Source of the DNA: SSC3 sp963769585
Lineage (GTDB): Bacteria; Actinomycetota; Actinomycetes; Propionibacteriales; Nocardioidaceae
DNA length: 64,000 nt
Direction: 5' to 3'
Assembly: GCA_963769585.1 (NCBI GenBank)
Contig: CAVYMJ010000001.1
Span: 434,001-498,000 of the forward strand
This document shows, in pieces, positions 52,378-61,170 of the stretch. The notes beneath the pieces are model-generated. The model was not told the origin of the DNA. It saw only the letters and a program-made list of their open reading frames with translations, and did no database searches. Within the stretch, counting starts at the first letter, position 1. The number at the start of each line of letters is the position of its first letter. Position numbers and translations under genes: made by a program.

Positions 52378-53175
52378 TCACCCCGATTGCAGGTGAGCCA
52401 AAGCCGCACCCGGATTGTCTGTGATTATGGCTTCGACCCCGAGATCGACGCAAAGGTCGAGATCATCAATCGTGTTGACCGTCCACACGTGAATCCGTCG
52501 CCCACTTTTCCGGAGTTTACTCCCCAATCGGGGGCTTTCGCGGAGGAGATCGATCCCTGGACCGGCAATCCAGCCGTCGCTGAGCACCCCCGCACCGACC
52601 CGCCAGGAGTAGGCGCTGTCGGTCAGGAGCACGACCTCGAGATCGGGGGCATGCTTCTCGATCCGGGTGAGCGCGACGGGAGAGAAGCTCATCACGCGCA
52701 CGGGGCTGCCCTGGCCCGCCCAGCCGTACTCCGCCAACAGCTCGACGAGCTTGCGCTCCACCAACCCGGCATACCGGGTCGGGTGCTTGGTCTCGATCGC
52801 CAGGTCGACATGCCTGTCGTAGCCCCGGGCCATCTCCAGCAGCTTGTGCAGGGTCAGGACCTTCTTGGTCTCCTCGTCGACGTCGGGCGCTTCGTCGTCC
52901 AGGTCTGACCACGGGTTCTTCCACGACGCGAAGTCCAGCTCGTCCAGCTCGGCGAGCTTCATCGTCGACACGATGCCCTTGGAGTTGGTCACCCGCCGGA
53001 GGTCACGGTCGTGCACGCAGACGAGGTGGCCGTCGGAGGTCAGGCGTACGTCGCACTCGAGGGCTTCGGCACCTTCGTCCAGCGCGCGCACATAGGCGCC
53101 GAGGGTGTGCTCGGCAGCGACCGCACTCGCTCCACGGTGAGCCACCACCTGCGGGCGACCGTCGGGTTTGCGCAT
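52378..53175 (-). CDS. Glycerophosphodiester phosphodiesterase
   Basis: 265 aa. Breaks glycerophosphodiesters to glycerol-3-phosphate. VVAHRGASAVAAEHTLGAY, LECDVRLTSDGHLVCVHD, LAIETKHP and IHVWTVNTIDDLD support the family. No signal peptide, so probably cytosolic. Confidence 0.93.
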   Translation of the reverse strand: MRKPDGRPQVVAHRGASAVAAEHTLGAYVRALDEGAEALECDVRLTSDGHLVCVHDRDLRRVTNSKGIVSTMKLAELDELDFASWKNPWSDLDDEAPDVDEETKKVLTLHKLLEMARGYDRHVDLAIETKHPTRYAGLVERKLVELLAEYGWAGQGSPVRVMSFSPVALTRIEKHAPDLEVVLLTDSAYSWRVGAGVLSDGWIAGPGIDLLRESPRLGSKLRKSGRRIHVWTVNTIDDLDLCVDLGVEAIITDNPGAALAHLQSG

Positions 53176-53337
53176 GACGCAATGGTGTCAGTCAGCGCGG
53201 ATGTTCTGCTTCAACCTGAACAGATTCGTGGCGTCGTACCTGCGTTTTGCGGGTCTAGAGCCGCCTCACTCTCGGCGCCGCAGCGCAGGCCGATCCTTCT
53301 GCCGTGATCGACGACGATCTCACCGCGAAACGCCGGC
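53176..53337. promoter_or_regulatory. Upstream region of GDPD gene
   Basis: 162 nt between a GDPD start and the ATPase stop (both minus). No hairpin or coding sequence recognised. Confidence 0.3.
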
Positions 53338-54552
53338 TCAGCCCTGCCCGGCGGACCAGACTGGTCGCTGCGAGCGGAGGAACTTGCCGAAGTGCGGGAC
53401 GGTGAAGGCCACCGTGCCGCGCTCGCTGGAGTAGACCAGACCCTTCTTGATCAGGCCGTCCCGGGCAGGGCTCAGCGACTGTGGCTTGCGTCCGAGTGCC
53501 TCGGCCACCTGCGCGGTGGTGACCGGCCTGTCCCCCACGTCGGCACCGAGCTCGGCCATGGTGCGCATGTAGTCGCGCTCTGCCGGGGTGGCTCGGTCAT
53601 AGCGCGCCCCGAAGAAGCCGATCGCGAGCTCGGCCTCGGCCTCCGGCGCGGCTTCAGCCACGTCCGCGCCGCGGATCGGCGTACCGACCGCCAGATCCCA
53701 GGTCACCTTGCCGTAGGCCTGGACGAAGTAGGGGTAGCCGTCGGTCAGCTCGTACAACGCGTCGAGCGCCTCCGGCTCGAAGTCCACCTGCTCTGTCGCT
53801 GCTGGTGCCTCCAAGGCGCGGTCCGCCATCGGTCGAGGGAGCCGGTCCACCACGACGTAGCGGAAGAGACGCTCGGCGTACGACTTGCTCGCCGCGAGCG
53901 CCACGGGCAGGTGCGGCAGGCCCGCACCCACCACCACCAAGGGAGCGTTCTGCTGGCTGACCTCGTGACAGGCCCCGCACAGTGCGGCCAGCTCGGCGGG
54001 CCCGATGTCCTGCATCTCGTCGATGAACAAGGCGATGCCCACGCCTAGGTCACGGGCCAGCTCGGAGACATCGCTGAACAGCTCGATCAGGTCGAGCTCG
54101 AGGTCGCCGCTGTCAGCGCGGCCCTTGGCCGCCGGTACGTCGGTCGGCGGGTTCCAGCGGATGCCCTTGCGGTCCTTGAGGTCAGTGCGCAGCGCGAAGG
54201 CCTTGACCACGCCGGCGACGGCATCGACATGGTCCGGGTCGCGATGACGGTGGGCCAGCTCCCGGACCGCGGCGTGGACCGCCTGCGCCAGCGGGAGTCG
54301 CACCGACTGCTCCGGGCGCGCCTCGATCTTGCCGGTCCCCCAGGCCCGTTTCACCGCCTGGCCCCGCAGCGCGTTGAGCAGCACGGTCTTGCCCACGCCG
54401 CGCAGCCCGCTGATCACCATGCTCCGCTCCGGGCGTCCGCCCGCGACCCGCTCCAGGGTGACGTCGAACTGCCTGAGCTCGCGATCGCGGCCGGCGAGCT
54501 CGGGGGGACGCTGGCCGGCGCCGGGCGCGTACGGGTTCCTGATCGGGTCCAC
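53338..54552 (-). CDS. ORC/archaeal-type AAA ATPase
   Basis: 404 aa. Walker A GLRGVGKTVLLNAL, Walker B IALFIDEMQDI, sensor-like VVVGAGLPHLP, then a winged-helix C-terminus (VTTAQVAEALGRKPQSLSPARDGLIKKGLVYSSERGTVAFTVP). This arrangement matches the archaeal-ATPase/ORC1-like stand-alone group, not a known operon. TACCTT box 6 nt before GTG 54552, leaderless. A 24-bp palindrome lies upstream. Confidence 0.85.
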   Translation of the reverse strand: MDPIRNPYAPGAGQRPPELAGRDRELRQFDVTLERVAGGRPERSMVISGLRGVGKTVLLNALRGQAVKRAWGTGKIEARPEQSVRLPLAQAVHAAVRELAHRHRDPDHVDAVAGVVKAFALRTDLKDRKGIRWNPPTDVPAAKGRADSGDLELDLIELFSDVSELARDLGVGIALFIDEMQDIGPAELAALCGACHEVSQQNAPLVVVGAGLPHLPVALAASKSYAERLFRYVVVDRLPRPMADRALEAPAATEQVDFEPEALDALYELTDGYPYFVQAYGKVTWDLAVGTPIRGADVAEAAPEAEAELAIGFFGARYDRATPAERDYMRTMAELGADVGDRPVTTAQVAEALGRKPQSLSPARDGLIKKGLVYSSERGTVAFTVPHFGKFLRSQRPVWSAGQG

Positions 54553-54619
54553 GATGTGAAGGTATCGGGATATCTAGCGGAATCCTTAGATTGGGCTAGC
54601 GAGCGGAATCGTGTCGGCT

Positions 54620-54643
54620 GAATCCCACGGTCCCGTGGGATTC
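54620..54643. promoter_or_regulatory. 11-bp inverted repeat, 2-nt spacer
   Basis: gaatcccacgg-tc-ccgtgggattc is a perfect inverted repeat 68 nt upstream of the ATPase start and 10 nt from the 54654 stop. It may be an operator for the ATPase gene or terminate the upstream gene. Short direct repeats agcggaatc flank it. Confidence 0.5.
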
Positions 54644-54653
54644 ATACCGCCCC

Positions 54654-54926
54654 TCAGCCAGCGGCTGACTCGACCTCGACAGCGTCCTGGTCGGCCAGGT
54701 CGTCGGAGGCTTGGGCGTAGCTGGCGTCCAGCCCGCGACGGAGTACGTCGATCAGGGCCGGGACCTCCTCGATGGCCAGCCGGAACGTGCCCGTGCACAA
54801 CCCACCGCGCCACAGCGACAGGACCACCAAACCGTCCTCGCCGTGCCACGACAGCCGCAGAGTGCGATGCGATCCCCTCCCGTCAAGGAAGATCTCACCG
54901 CCGGCCGGCAACCAGGTCGGGGTCAC
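54654..54926 (-). CDS. Small conserved-type protein, 90 aa
   Basis: GTG 54926 with a CACAAT box 6 nt upstream. Starts with a TPTWLPAGGEIFLDGRGSHRTLRLSWHGEDGLVVLSLWRG beta-rich part, then a helical tail. No family recognised. Confidence 0.6.
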   Translation of the reverse strand: MTPTWLPAGGEIFLDGRGSHRTLRLSWHGEDGLVVLSLWRGGLCTGTFRLAIEEVPALIDVLRRGLDASYAQASDDLADQDAVEVESAAG

Positions 54927-54979
54927 CGCTCCATTGTGACCTTCTGCGGGACCCCGCACCAGCCTCGTAGGCTGTGAGC

Positions 54980-55846
54980 GTGCCGGAGCTACCAGAGGTC
55001 GAGGGCCTCGCCCAGGACCTGCGTGGGCGGCTGAAGGACCGCGCGATCGGCAGGGTCGACATCGTCGCCTTCAGCGCTCTCAAGACCTACGACCCTCCCC
55101 TGGCCTCGTTGAACGGCACCTTCGTCGAAGGCGTCCACCGGCATGGGAAGTTCCTCGACGTCGAGTCGGGCGGCCTCCACCTCATCGTTCACCTCTCTCG
55201 GGCCGGCTGGGTGCGCTGGAAGGACGAGGTGCCGACGCTGCCGCCCAAGCCCTCGACCAGGAGCCCCCTGGCTGCACGCGTTCTCCTCGATGACGGGTCG
55301 GGCCTGGACATCACCGAGGCAGGCACCCAGAAGCGACTGGCCATCTACGTAGTGCGGGATCCCCAGGACGTGCCCGGTATCGCCCGGCTCGGGCCCGACC
55401 CGCTTGCCGACGCCTTCACCCTCGAGGCCTTGCGCGCGATCCTCACCGAGGCGGGCCGTGCGCAGCTCAAGGGCGTGCTGCGCAACCAGTCGACCATCGC
55501 CGGGATCGGCAACGCCTACTCCGACGAGCTGCTGCACGCTGCGAAGCTCTCCCCGTTCAAGCCCGCGTCGTCGCTGGACGAAGACGAGCTCCAGACGCTG
55601 TACGCCGCAGTTCGCACCGTCCTGGGCGACGCCGTACAGCGCAGCCTCGGCCTGGCCGCGAGCGAGCTGAAGGGCGAGAAGAAGTCGCACCTGGCCGTAC
55701 ACGGTCGGGCTGGGCTTGCCTGCCCGGTCTGCGGCGACACCGTCCGCGAGGTGTCGTTTGCTGACTCCTCGCTGCAGTACTGCCCGACCTGTCAGACCGG
55801 CGGCAAGCCGCTGGCCGACCGCCGGATGTCCAAGCTGCTCAAGTAG
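54980..55846 (+). CDS. Fpg/Nei family DNA glycosylase
   Basis: 288 aa. GTG 54980 gives the required PELPEVE N-terminus (the Pro2 nucleophile after Met removal) and lies 6 nt after TAGGCT. H2TH region LRNQSTIAGIGNAYSDELLHAAKLSP and C-terminal zinc finger CPVCGD ... YCPTCQ. Catalytic Lys in HGKFLD. Removes oxidised bases, cutting with its lyase activity. The oxoG-capping details that split Fpg from Nei were not resolved. Confidence 0.93.
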   Translation: MPELPEVEGLAQDLRGRLKDRAIGRVDIVAFSALKTYDPPLASLNGTFVEGVHRHGKFLDVESGGLHLIVHLSRAGWVRWKDEVPTLPPKPSTRSPLAARVLLDDGSGLDITEAGTQKRLAIYVVRDPQDVPGIARLGPDPLADAFTLEALRAILTEAGRAQLKGVLRNQSTIAGIGNAYSDELLHAAKLSPFKPASSLDEDELQTLYAAVRTVLGDAVQRSLGLAASELKGEKKSHLAVHGRAGLACPVCGDTVREVSFADSSLQYCPTCQTGGKPLADRRMSKLLK

Positions 55847-56054
55847 CCCGTACCCACCCGTCCGCGTCGCCACGAAGCGTGAGCGGCTCCTCGCTCCCCA
55901 GGGCAGCGACCATCAGCGCCGGCACGACTCCGACCGTGACGGTCTCACCCCGGTGCAGGTCGGCGACGCCCTGCAGGTGCTCCCACAGGCGCTCGCCCAC
56001 ACCCGCGGCGTCGGGTACGACGTGCACGGTCACCGCGCATTGAAGGTCGCCCAT
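55839..56054 (-). CDS. Small hypothetical protein, 71 aa
   Basis: ATG 56054 with TATCGT 6 nt upstream. No family recognised. It overlaps the Nei stop by 8 nt convergently and shares a divergent promoter with the rhodanese gene at 56077. Confidence 0.5.
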   Translation of the reverse strand: MGDLQCAVTVHVVPDAAGVGERLWEHLQGVADLHRGETVTVGVVPALMVAALGSEEPLTLRGDADGWVRAT

Positions 56055-56064
56055 GGTGCAACGA

Positions 56065-56070
56065 TAGGTT
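56065..56070 (+). promoter_or_regulatory. -10 box TAGGTT overlapping a divergent -10
   Basis: It is 6 nt before ATG 56077 and partly overlaps the opposite-strand TATCGT at 56061-56066, so the two promoters compete for the same DNA. Confidence 0.5.
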
Positions 56071-56076
56071 GGGGTG

Positions 56077-56409
56077 ATGAGCGTGCCCACCGTCTCCGTC
56101 ACCGGCGTACCCGACCCACTTCCCGAGGGCCTGCACGTCCTCGATGTCCGCGAGCACGACGAGTGGGCCTCGGGTCACATCGCCGCTGCCCAGCACATCC
56201 CGCTGATGGAGATCACCACGCGGATCGGCGAGCTGCCCCAGTCCAGGACTCTGGTGGTGTGCAAGGTGGGGGGCCGCTCCGCGCAGGCGACCGCGTACCT
56301 GGTGCAGCACGGCTTCGACGCAGTGAACCTCGACGGCGGCATGCTCGACTGGGCGTCAGCCGGACGTCCCATGGTCAGCGAGACGGCCGACCCGCCGACA
56401 GTGCTGTGA
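56077..56409 (+). CDS. Rhodanese-like domain protein, second
   Basis: 110 aa. LHVLDVREHDEWASGHIAAAQHIPL, active site VVCKVGGRS (Cys persulfide loop), NLDGGMLDW. A single-domain cytosolic sulfur carrier. The start is set by the leaderless -10 box. Confidence 0.9.
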   Translation: MSVPTVSVTGVPDPLPEGLHVLDVREHDEWASGHIAAAQHIPLMEITTRIGELPQSRTLVVCKVGGRSAQATAYLVQHGFDAVNLDGGMLDWASAGRPMVSETADPPTVL

Positions 56410-56423
56410 GCCGCAGCCTCTGA

Positions 56424-57104
56424 CTACGCCCACCGCTTGGGGAGCGGTACGCCGAGCGCCGCCCCGAGCTGAGCCAGGTACTCCCGCCGCGGGACCTCGA
56501 CCACGCCGAGCGACGCCAGATGGTCGGTGCGCCACTGCACGTCGAGGAGCCGCCTGTCGGCGTACTCGTCACTGAGCAGCTCGACCAGCCGGACCAGGGC
56601 GACCTTGGAGGCGTCGCGCTCCCGGTGGAACATCGACTCGCCCGCGAACAGACCGCCGATGGCCACGCCGTACAGACCACCGACCAGCCGCCCCTCGTGC
56701 CACGTCTCGACCGAGTGCGCCCACCCCAGCTCGTGCATCACGCCGTACGCCTGACGGACCCGGTCGTCGATCCAGCGGCCGTCCCGAGCCGGCTCCGCGC
56801 AGCCCGCGACGACGTCGTCGAACGCCGTGTCGACCCGCACCTCGTACCTGGCCAGCGACTGGCGCAGCGAGCGTGTGACCCGCAGGGAGCCCAGTGGCAG
56901 TACCCCGCGCAGCTCCGGCGACCACCAGGACATCTCGCCCTTGAGGTCGTCGGCCGGCATTGGGAAGAACCCTCGAGAGTACGCGTCGATCAGGGTGCCG
57001 GGCTCCAGGTCGGCACCGACTCCGACGAGGTCGTCGAACCGATCGCCCTCGGGTCCAAAGAGATCCGGGAAGTTCCACGGGCTCGGCGGAGGCGGGGTCG
57101 GCAC
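56424..57104 (-). CDS. aat: Leucyl/phenylalanyl-tRNA-protein transferase
   Basis: 226 aa. It adds Leu or Phe to N-terminal Arg or Lys, making an N-degron for ClpS/ClpAP. Motifs GVGADLEPGTLIDAYSRGFFPM, WWSPELRGVLP, GVAIGGLFAGESMFHRERDASKVAL. TAGGTT 6 nt before GTG, leaderless. Confidence 0.95.
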   Translation of the reverse strand: MPTPPPPSPWNFPDLFGPEGDRFDDLVGVGADLEPGTLIDAYSRGFFPMPADDLKGEMSWWSPELRGVLPLGSLRVTRSLRQSLARYEVRVDTAFDDVVAGCAEPARDGRWIDDRVRQAYGVMHELGWAHSVETWHEGRLVGGLYGVAIGGLFAGESMFHRERDASKVALVRLVELLSDEYADRRLLDVQWRTDHLASLGVVEVPRREYLAQLGAALGVPLPKRWA

Positions 57105-57124
57105 GGGTCCAACCTACGGCTGGA

Positions 57125-57130
57125 TATGGT
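57125..57130 (+). promoter_or_regulatory. -10 box TATGGT, divergent from aat
   Basis: 6 nt before ATG 57137. Only 32 nt separate the two divergent start codons. Confidence 0.5.
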
Positions 57131-57136
57131 CGAAGC

Positions 57137-57820
57137 ATGGGTATCGGAGGCCAGGTTGCCAAGCAGGTCGGGCCGCGCGTGCAGCGGATCGCCCCCGGCT
57201 TGACCACGCAGGTGATCAACGAGGCGATGCGCCGGGCCATCGACGGCGTCGGCCCGCTGGCCGGTGCGGCCGAGGCGGCGGAGAAGCAGCTCGCCGAGCG
57301 GCCCGGGGACGTCGACCACGCCGTCCACGAGGTCATCGAGTTCAACGTCCGGCTGGCCGGCGTCCAGGGGTTCGTGACGAACCTCGGCGGCCTGGTGACG
57401 GCGTCGGTGACCATCCCGACCAACATCGCGGGGGTGGCCGTGGTCCAGATCAGGATGGTGGCCGGGATCGCGCACCTGCGCGGGTACGACCTACAAGACC
57501 CGAAGGTTCGCAACGCTGTGCTCGTCTGTCTGCTCGGCGAGGACGCGGTCGCGGCGGCAGTGAAGAAGAAGCGGATCCCTGCCCGTCCGCTGGTGATCGC
57601 CACCGCGCCGACCTATGACGCCGACCTGAACCAGACCATCGCCGTCGAGGTCGCCTCCGAGCTGATCACGAAGGTCGCGGGGAAGCGCCTGGTGACCACG
57701 GTGGGACGTCGGGTGCCGGTGGTGGGCGGGTTCATCGGAGCGGGAGCGGACGGCTTCTCCACCTGGAAGATCGGCCGGTACGCCGACCGCGAGCTCATCC
57801 GCCGAGCTCCTCGCAGCTGA
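57137..57820 (+). CDS. EcsC family protein
   Basis: 227 aa. EcsC-like fold, named after Bacillus EcsC: AEKQLAERPGDVDHAVHEVIEFNVRLAGVQGFVTNLGG, VTIPTNIAGVAVVQIRMVAGIAHLRGYDLQD. Function unknown. Convergent with the sulfotransferase operon 3 nt away. Confidence 0.88.
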   Translation: MGIGGQVAKQVGPRVQRIAPGLTTQVINEAMRRAIDGVGPLAGAAEAAEKQLAERPGDVDHAVHEVIEFNVRLAGVQGFVTNLGGLVTASVTIPTNIAGVAVVQIRMVAGIAHLRGYDLQDPKVRNAVLVCLLGEDAVAAAVKKKRIPARPLVIATAPTYDADLNQTIAVEVASELITKVAGKRLVTTVGRRVPVVGGFIGAGADGFSTWKIGRYADRELIRRAPRS

Positions 57821-57823
57821 GGG

Positions 57824-59008
57824 TCAGCTGCGTCCGAGCGCCTTGCGGTACACGCCGAGCAGGGCGCGCAGCGCACCATTGGACTCCGACGCCCTGACCA
57901 CCCGCCGCTTGAACCGCTGCACCGGCCCGACCTGCTCGTGGAGAGCTCGCCGAGCCTCGTCGAGCTCGCGCCGGAGTCGCCGGTTCTCCTCGCTGAGCCG
58001 GCCCGCCTCTCCCAGCAGGGTCACGGTCGCCTCCAGCGCGACGGAGTCGTCGGACGGCCTCTGGTCCGGGTCGACGAACTCGGTGCTGGCGGGTAAGGGC
58101 ACCAGCTCCTCGAGGTCCCCGACCACGTCGTACCCCCTGGTCTCGAGCTGGGTCACCCAGGTCCTCGACAGGTCGGTCGCCCACGTCCGAGCCTCGGGCG
58201 GGATGGAGAGTCGAGCCGACGAGGTGCGCTGGGACAGGGTGCGGTGCGCGAGAAGCTCGCGGACGAACTCGCGGTAGTGCTCGTTGGCCAGCACGCCATC
58301 ATTGACGCGGAGGTTGACCCGTCGGATGAAGTCGGTCTCGGCCGCTCCTAGAGAAGGGTTCGCCCGCACCGACTCGGTGTCGTACGCCGCCGGGTCGAGG
58401 CCGAAGACTGAGGCGAAGCGCTCCCACAGCAGCCCCGTTGGCGCACCCGCCGGGGGAACCGTGACCAGGTGCACCCGACCAGGGTCGAGGGTGCCGCCCC
58501 AGCGGTCGAGGACGTCGGGCACTTCCTGCACGCCCCAGAACCAGGCGGCCAGCGCGCCGCTGCGCGACGGGTCCCTGACCCGCTCCAGGAAGGTCGCGTA
58601 GTCGACGGTACGTCGGTGCTTGACGTTCTCCTGCCACTCGGCAGGGAGCTGCCGGACCAGGTCGCGCGCAGAGAAGACCACGTGGACCTCGGCGTCGCCG
58701 AACGAGTCGAGCGCGCGCCGCACCTGCCGCTGCGACGCCGTTGCCAGGATCTCGTGGGAGACGATGCTGGTGCCCTCCCAGGCACGGACCTGCTCGGCCA
58801 GCGCATCCCAGCACCCGGCGGCCTGCCGCTCGAGGCCGCCCCACGGCAGCTCCATCAGGTCGAGCGCAGCGAGGAAGTGCGCGTCGAACCGGTCGGCGGG
58901 ATAGAGAATCCCCTGCCCTGCAAGGGACTCGCGGTGCTCGAAGAGCAGCGACTGGACGAACGAGGTACCGGTCTTCGGTGCTCCGACATGCACCAGCACC
59001 CGGCTCAA
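57824..59008 (-). CDS. Sulfotransferase-like protein with coiled coil
   Basis: 394 aa. PAPS-binding P-loop-like HVGAPKTGTSFVQSLL, EVHVVFSARDLVRQLPAEWQENVKHRR (3' phosphate region) and a C-terminal coiled coil (LSEENRRLRRELDEARRALHEQ). ATG overlaps the upstream stop (ATGA). Probably adds sulfate to a glycan or lipid. Confidence 0.85.
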   Translation of the reverse strand: MSRVLVHVGAPKTGTSFVQSLLFEHRESLAGQGILYPADRFDAHFLAALDLMELPWGGLERQAAGCWDALAEQVRAWEGTSIVSHEILATASQRQVRRALDSFGDAEVHVVFSARDLVRQLPAEWQENVKHRRTVDYATFLERVRDPSRSGALAAWFWGVQEVPDVLDRWGGTLDPGRVHLVTVPPAGAPTGLLWERFASVFGLDPAAYDTESVRANPSLGAAETDFIRRVNLRVNDGVLANEHYREFVRELLAHRTLSQRTSSARLSIPPEARTWATDLSRTWVTQLETRGYDVVGDLEELVPLPASTEFVDPDQRPSDDSVALEATVTLLGEAGRLSEENRRLRRELDEARRALHEQVGPVQRFKRRVVRASESNGALRALLGVYRKALGRS

Positions 59009-60060
59009 CGCTGCTCCTCACGAACGGTTCGCACCACGACTTCGAGGAGCCTGTCGAGCACCTCGGCTGCGCGGGGGTGACGTGGGGCTGAAACACCCGC
59101 GGCGAACTCGGCCACGTCGCCGTGCACAGCGTAGCCGCCGGCACGGATCGCCTCGGCGATCCCCGCGGCGCGCTCTCGAGCCCAGCTCTCGTGCTGTTGC
59201 GGCACGGCGAGTACGGCGGGCACGCCACCGCGAAGCAGGTGGACGGCAGCCGCACGGGCCCTCTCCCGCTCCGCCTCGGGCAGGCGTACGCCGAGGACCG
59301 GGTTGAGCCGCCGCAGCAGCTCCGCGCTCTGCACAGTCAGGGGCGCGGGAACTCCCGCGACCGGGGCGACCCGTGCCGCGCGGCCGACAAGGACATGGAC
59401 CCTTGCTGGTCCCACCCGCTGGGCCGCCTGGGCGGCCAGCCGGGCAGGGTCCGCAGAAGCAGGCAGAGATCCGCGAGCCGCCCACTGCTGGACGAAGCTC
59501 CGCCAGCCGCTCGCGGAGCCGCGCTGGACCCGGGTGGACCACACCTCGGTGAGCAGCTCTTCGAGGCTCGGCGCGCAGACCAGCACCTCGGAGCGGGAGA
59601 AGCCTCTGGCGGTGCGGGCCAGAGCGTGGCGCGAGATGGGCGCACCGAGGACCAGCGGTCGGCGGCGGGAGCCGCGTACACGAGCGATGCGGGGCGGGGC
59701 GGAAGCGGCGACGAGGTCAGCGAGCACCCCGGTCCCGAGCCGGAGCAGCTCAGCCACGGGCAGATCCGACGGATCGACCGCTGGGGCGCCGCCTCCTCCC
59801 GGGAAGGAAGGGTGTGCCAGCGGCTGCCGCGACAGACCGCGGCCTGGCGGGTCCCGGTAGAGCACCCGGTCCGCGACCCGCTCGAAGCCAGGGCCGTCCC
59901 ACACCCCGGCCAGTCGGCGCACGAGCTCGAGCTGTGCCGCCCCCGGCGGGTCGCCGGCAAGGGTTTCCCCCGTGGTCGACCGGTACTGCGACCAGGGCGT
60001 GGTCCCTCCCGAACGCAGATGGGCCGCCCAGTCCAGAACCGCCTCGTCGTACCGGCTCAC
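59005..60060 (-). CDS. Unknown protein between two sulfotransferases
   Basis: 351 aa from GTG 60060, which overlaps the next sulfotransferase stop (GTGA). Basic and alpha-helical in the C-terminal half (ERERARAAAVHLLRGG) with VLVGRAARVAPVAG-like beta segments. I do not recognise a family. Coupling to both neighbours suggests a role in the same pathway. Confidence 0.75.
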   Translation of the reverse strand: MSRYDEAVLDWAAHLRSGGTTPWSQYRSTTGETLAGDPPGAAQLELVRRLAGVWDGPGFERVADRVLYRDPPGRGLSRQPLAHPSFPGGGGAPAVDPSDLPVAELLRLGTGVLADLVAASAPPRIARVRGSRRRPLVLGAPISRHALARTARGFSRSEVLVCAPSLEELLTEVWSTRVQRGSASGWRSFVQQWAARGSLPASADPARLAAQAAQRVGPARVHVLVGRAARVAPVAGVPAPLTVQSAELLRRLNPVLGVRLPEAERERARAAAVHLLRGGVPAVLAVPQQHESWARERAAGIAEAIRAGGYAVHGDVAEFAAGVSAPRHPRAAEVLDRLLEVVVRTVREEQR

Positions 60061-61145
60061 GGGGTGCGCAGTCGTTTCGCGGCGCGCGCGATCTTCTGGG
60101 CTTGGCTGAAAATCGGCTCCCGCGTGGCGGCCGACTCGACCAGCAGAGCCTCGATGACGTCCAGGGCGACGTCGACCATCTGTCCCGGTCGCGGCCGGTC
60201 CGGGTCGACCCACTCGCCGTCGGCCTCGACCGGACGCAGGTCGTTGAGGTCACCGACCACGTCGATGCCCGCACCCTCGGCCCACTCGATCCACTCCTCG
60301 GCCACCTCGGTAGCCCACGGGAAGGCCACAGGCGGCAGCGTTGCGCGGGTCATGTTGTCGCGGTGAGCCAGCGTCTGGTGTACGACCAGCTCGCGAACCA
60401 GGCGACGGTACGCGTCGTTCTCCAGCACGTCGGCGCTGCGCAGCCTGCGGTTGAGGCGTCTGATCAGGGTGGTCTCGGCGATGCCGAGCGACACGTTCTC
60501 GCGAGGACTCTCTTCGGGCGCCCACGCCGGCTCGATGGACAGTGCCTGGCAGTAGCGCGTCCAGAGCTCGTCCCGAGGGGCGCCGTGCTGCGGCACCGTG
60601 ACGAGATGGACCTGGGACGGTGGCAGGTTCCGGGACCACCGGCCGAGCACGTCCGGGAGGCCCTGTGCCCGCCAGAACCACATCTGCGAGTTCCTCCGCG
60701 GCGCGTTCTGCACACCGTCGAGGAACCTGGCGAAGGACTTCCTGCGGCGATGCTTGATCCCCTCCTGCCACTCGGCGGGGATCTGCCGAGCCAGGTCGCG
60801 GGCTGTGTAGACCACGTGCACCTCGAGGTCCTCCAGGCCAGCCATCACCCGGGCCACCTGCGCGGGCTTCGCGGCCGCCAGGATCTCGTGGCTGACGATG
60901 ACCGAGCCGTTCGCCCGGCGTACCCGCGACATCAGCGAGTCCCACTCGCCACGGGCCCCTTCACGCTGCCCGCCCCAGGACATGTCGAGCAGGTCGATGG
61001 CCGCCTCGAACATGGTGCCGCCCAGCCCCACCGGGTAGTGCACCTCGTGCTTGGCCAGCTCGGCGCGGTTGCGCGCCAGCCGATCCTGGAGGTACGTCGT
61101 CCCCGTCTTCGGTGCCCCGACGTGCAGGTAGACGACTCGTGCCAT
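60057..61145 (-). CDS. Sulfotransferase-like protein
   Basis: 362 aa. HVGAPKTGTTYLQDRLARN, VIVSHEILAAA, EVHVVYTARDLARQIPAEWQEGIKHRR. About 45% of the visible motifs match the sulfotransferase at 57824-59008, so the two are probably paralogues. ATG 61145 chosen over an earlier M; it is divergent from a VOC gene. Confidence 0.85.
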   Translation of the reverse strand: MARVVYLHVGAPKTGTTYLQDRLARNRAELAKHEVHYPVGLGGTMFEAAIDLLDMSWGGQREGARGEWDSLMSRVRRANGSVIVSHEILAAAKPAQVARVMAGLEDLEVHVVYTARDLARQIPAEWQEGIKHRRRKSFARFLDGVQNAPRRNSQMWFWRAQGLPDVLGRWSRNLPPSQVHLVTVPQHGAPRDELWTRYCQALSIEPAWAPEESPRENVSLGIAETTLIRRLNRRLRSADVLENDAYRRLVRELVVHQTLAHRDNMTRATLPPVAFPWATEVAEEWIEWAEGAGIDVVGDLNDLRPVEADGEWVDPDRPRPGQMVDVALDVIEALLVESAATREPIFSQAQKIARAAKRLRTP

Positions 61146-61170
61146 GTGAGGATTCTGCCAGTCTGTGATC

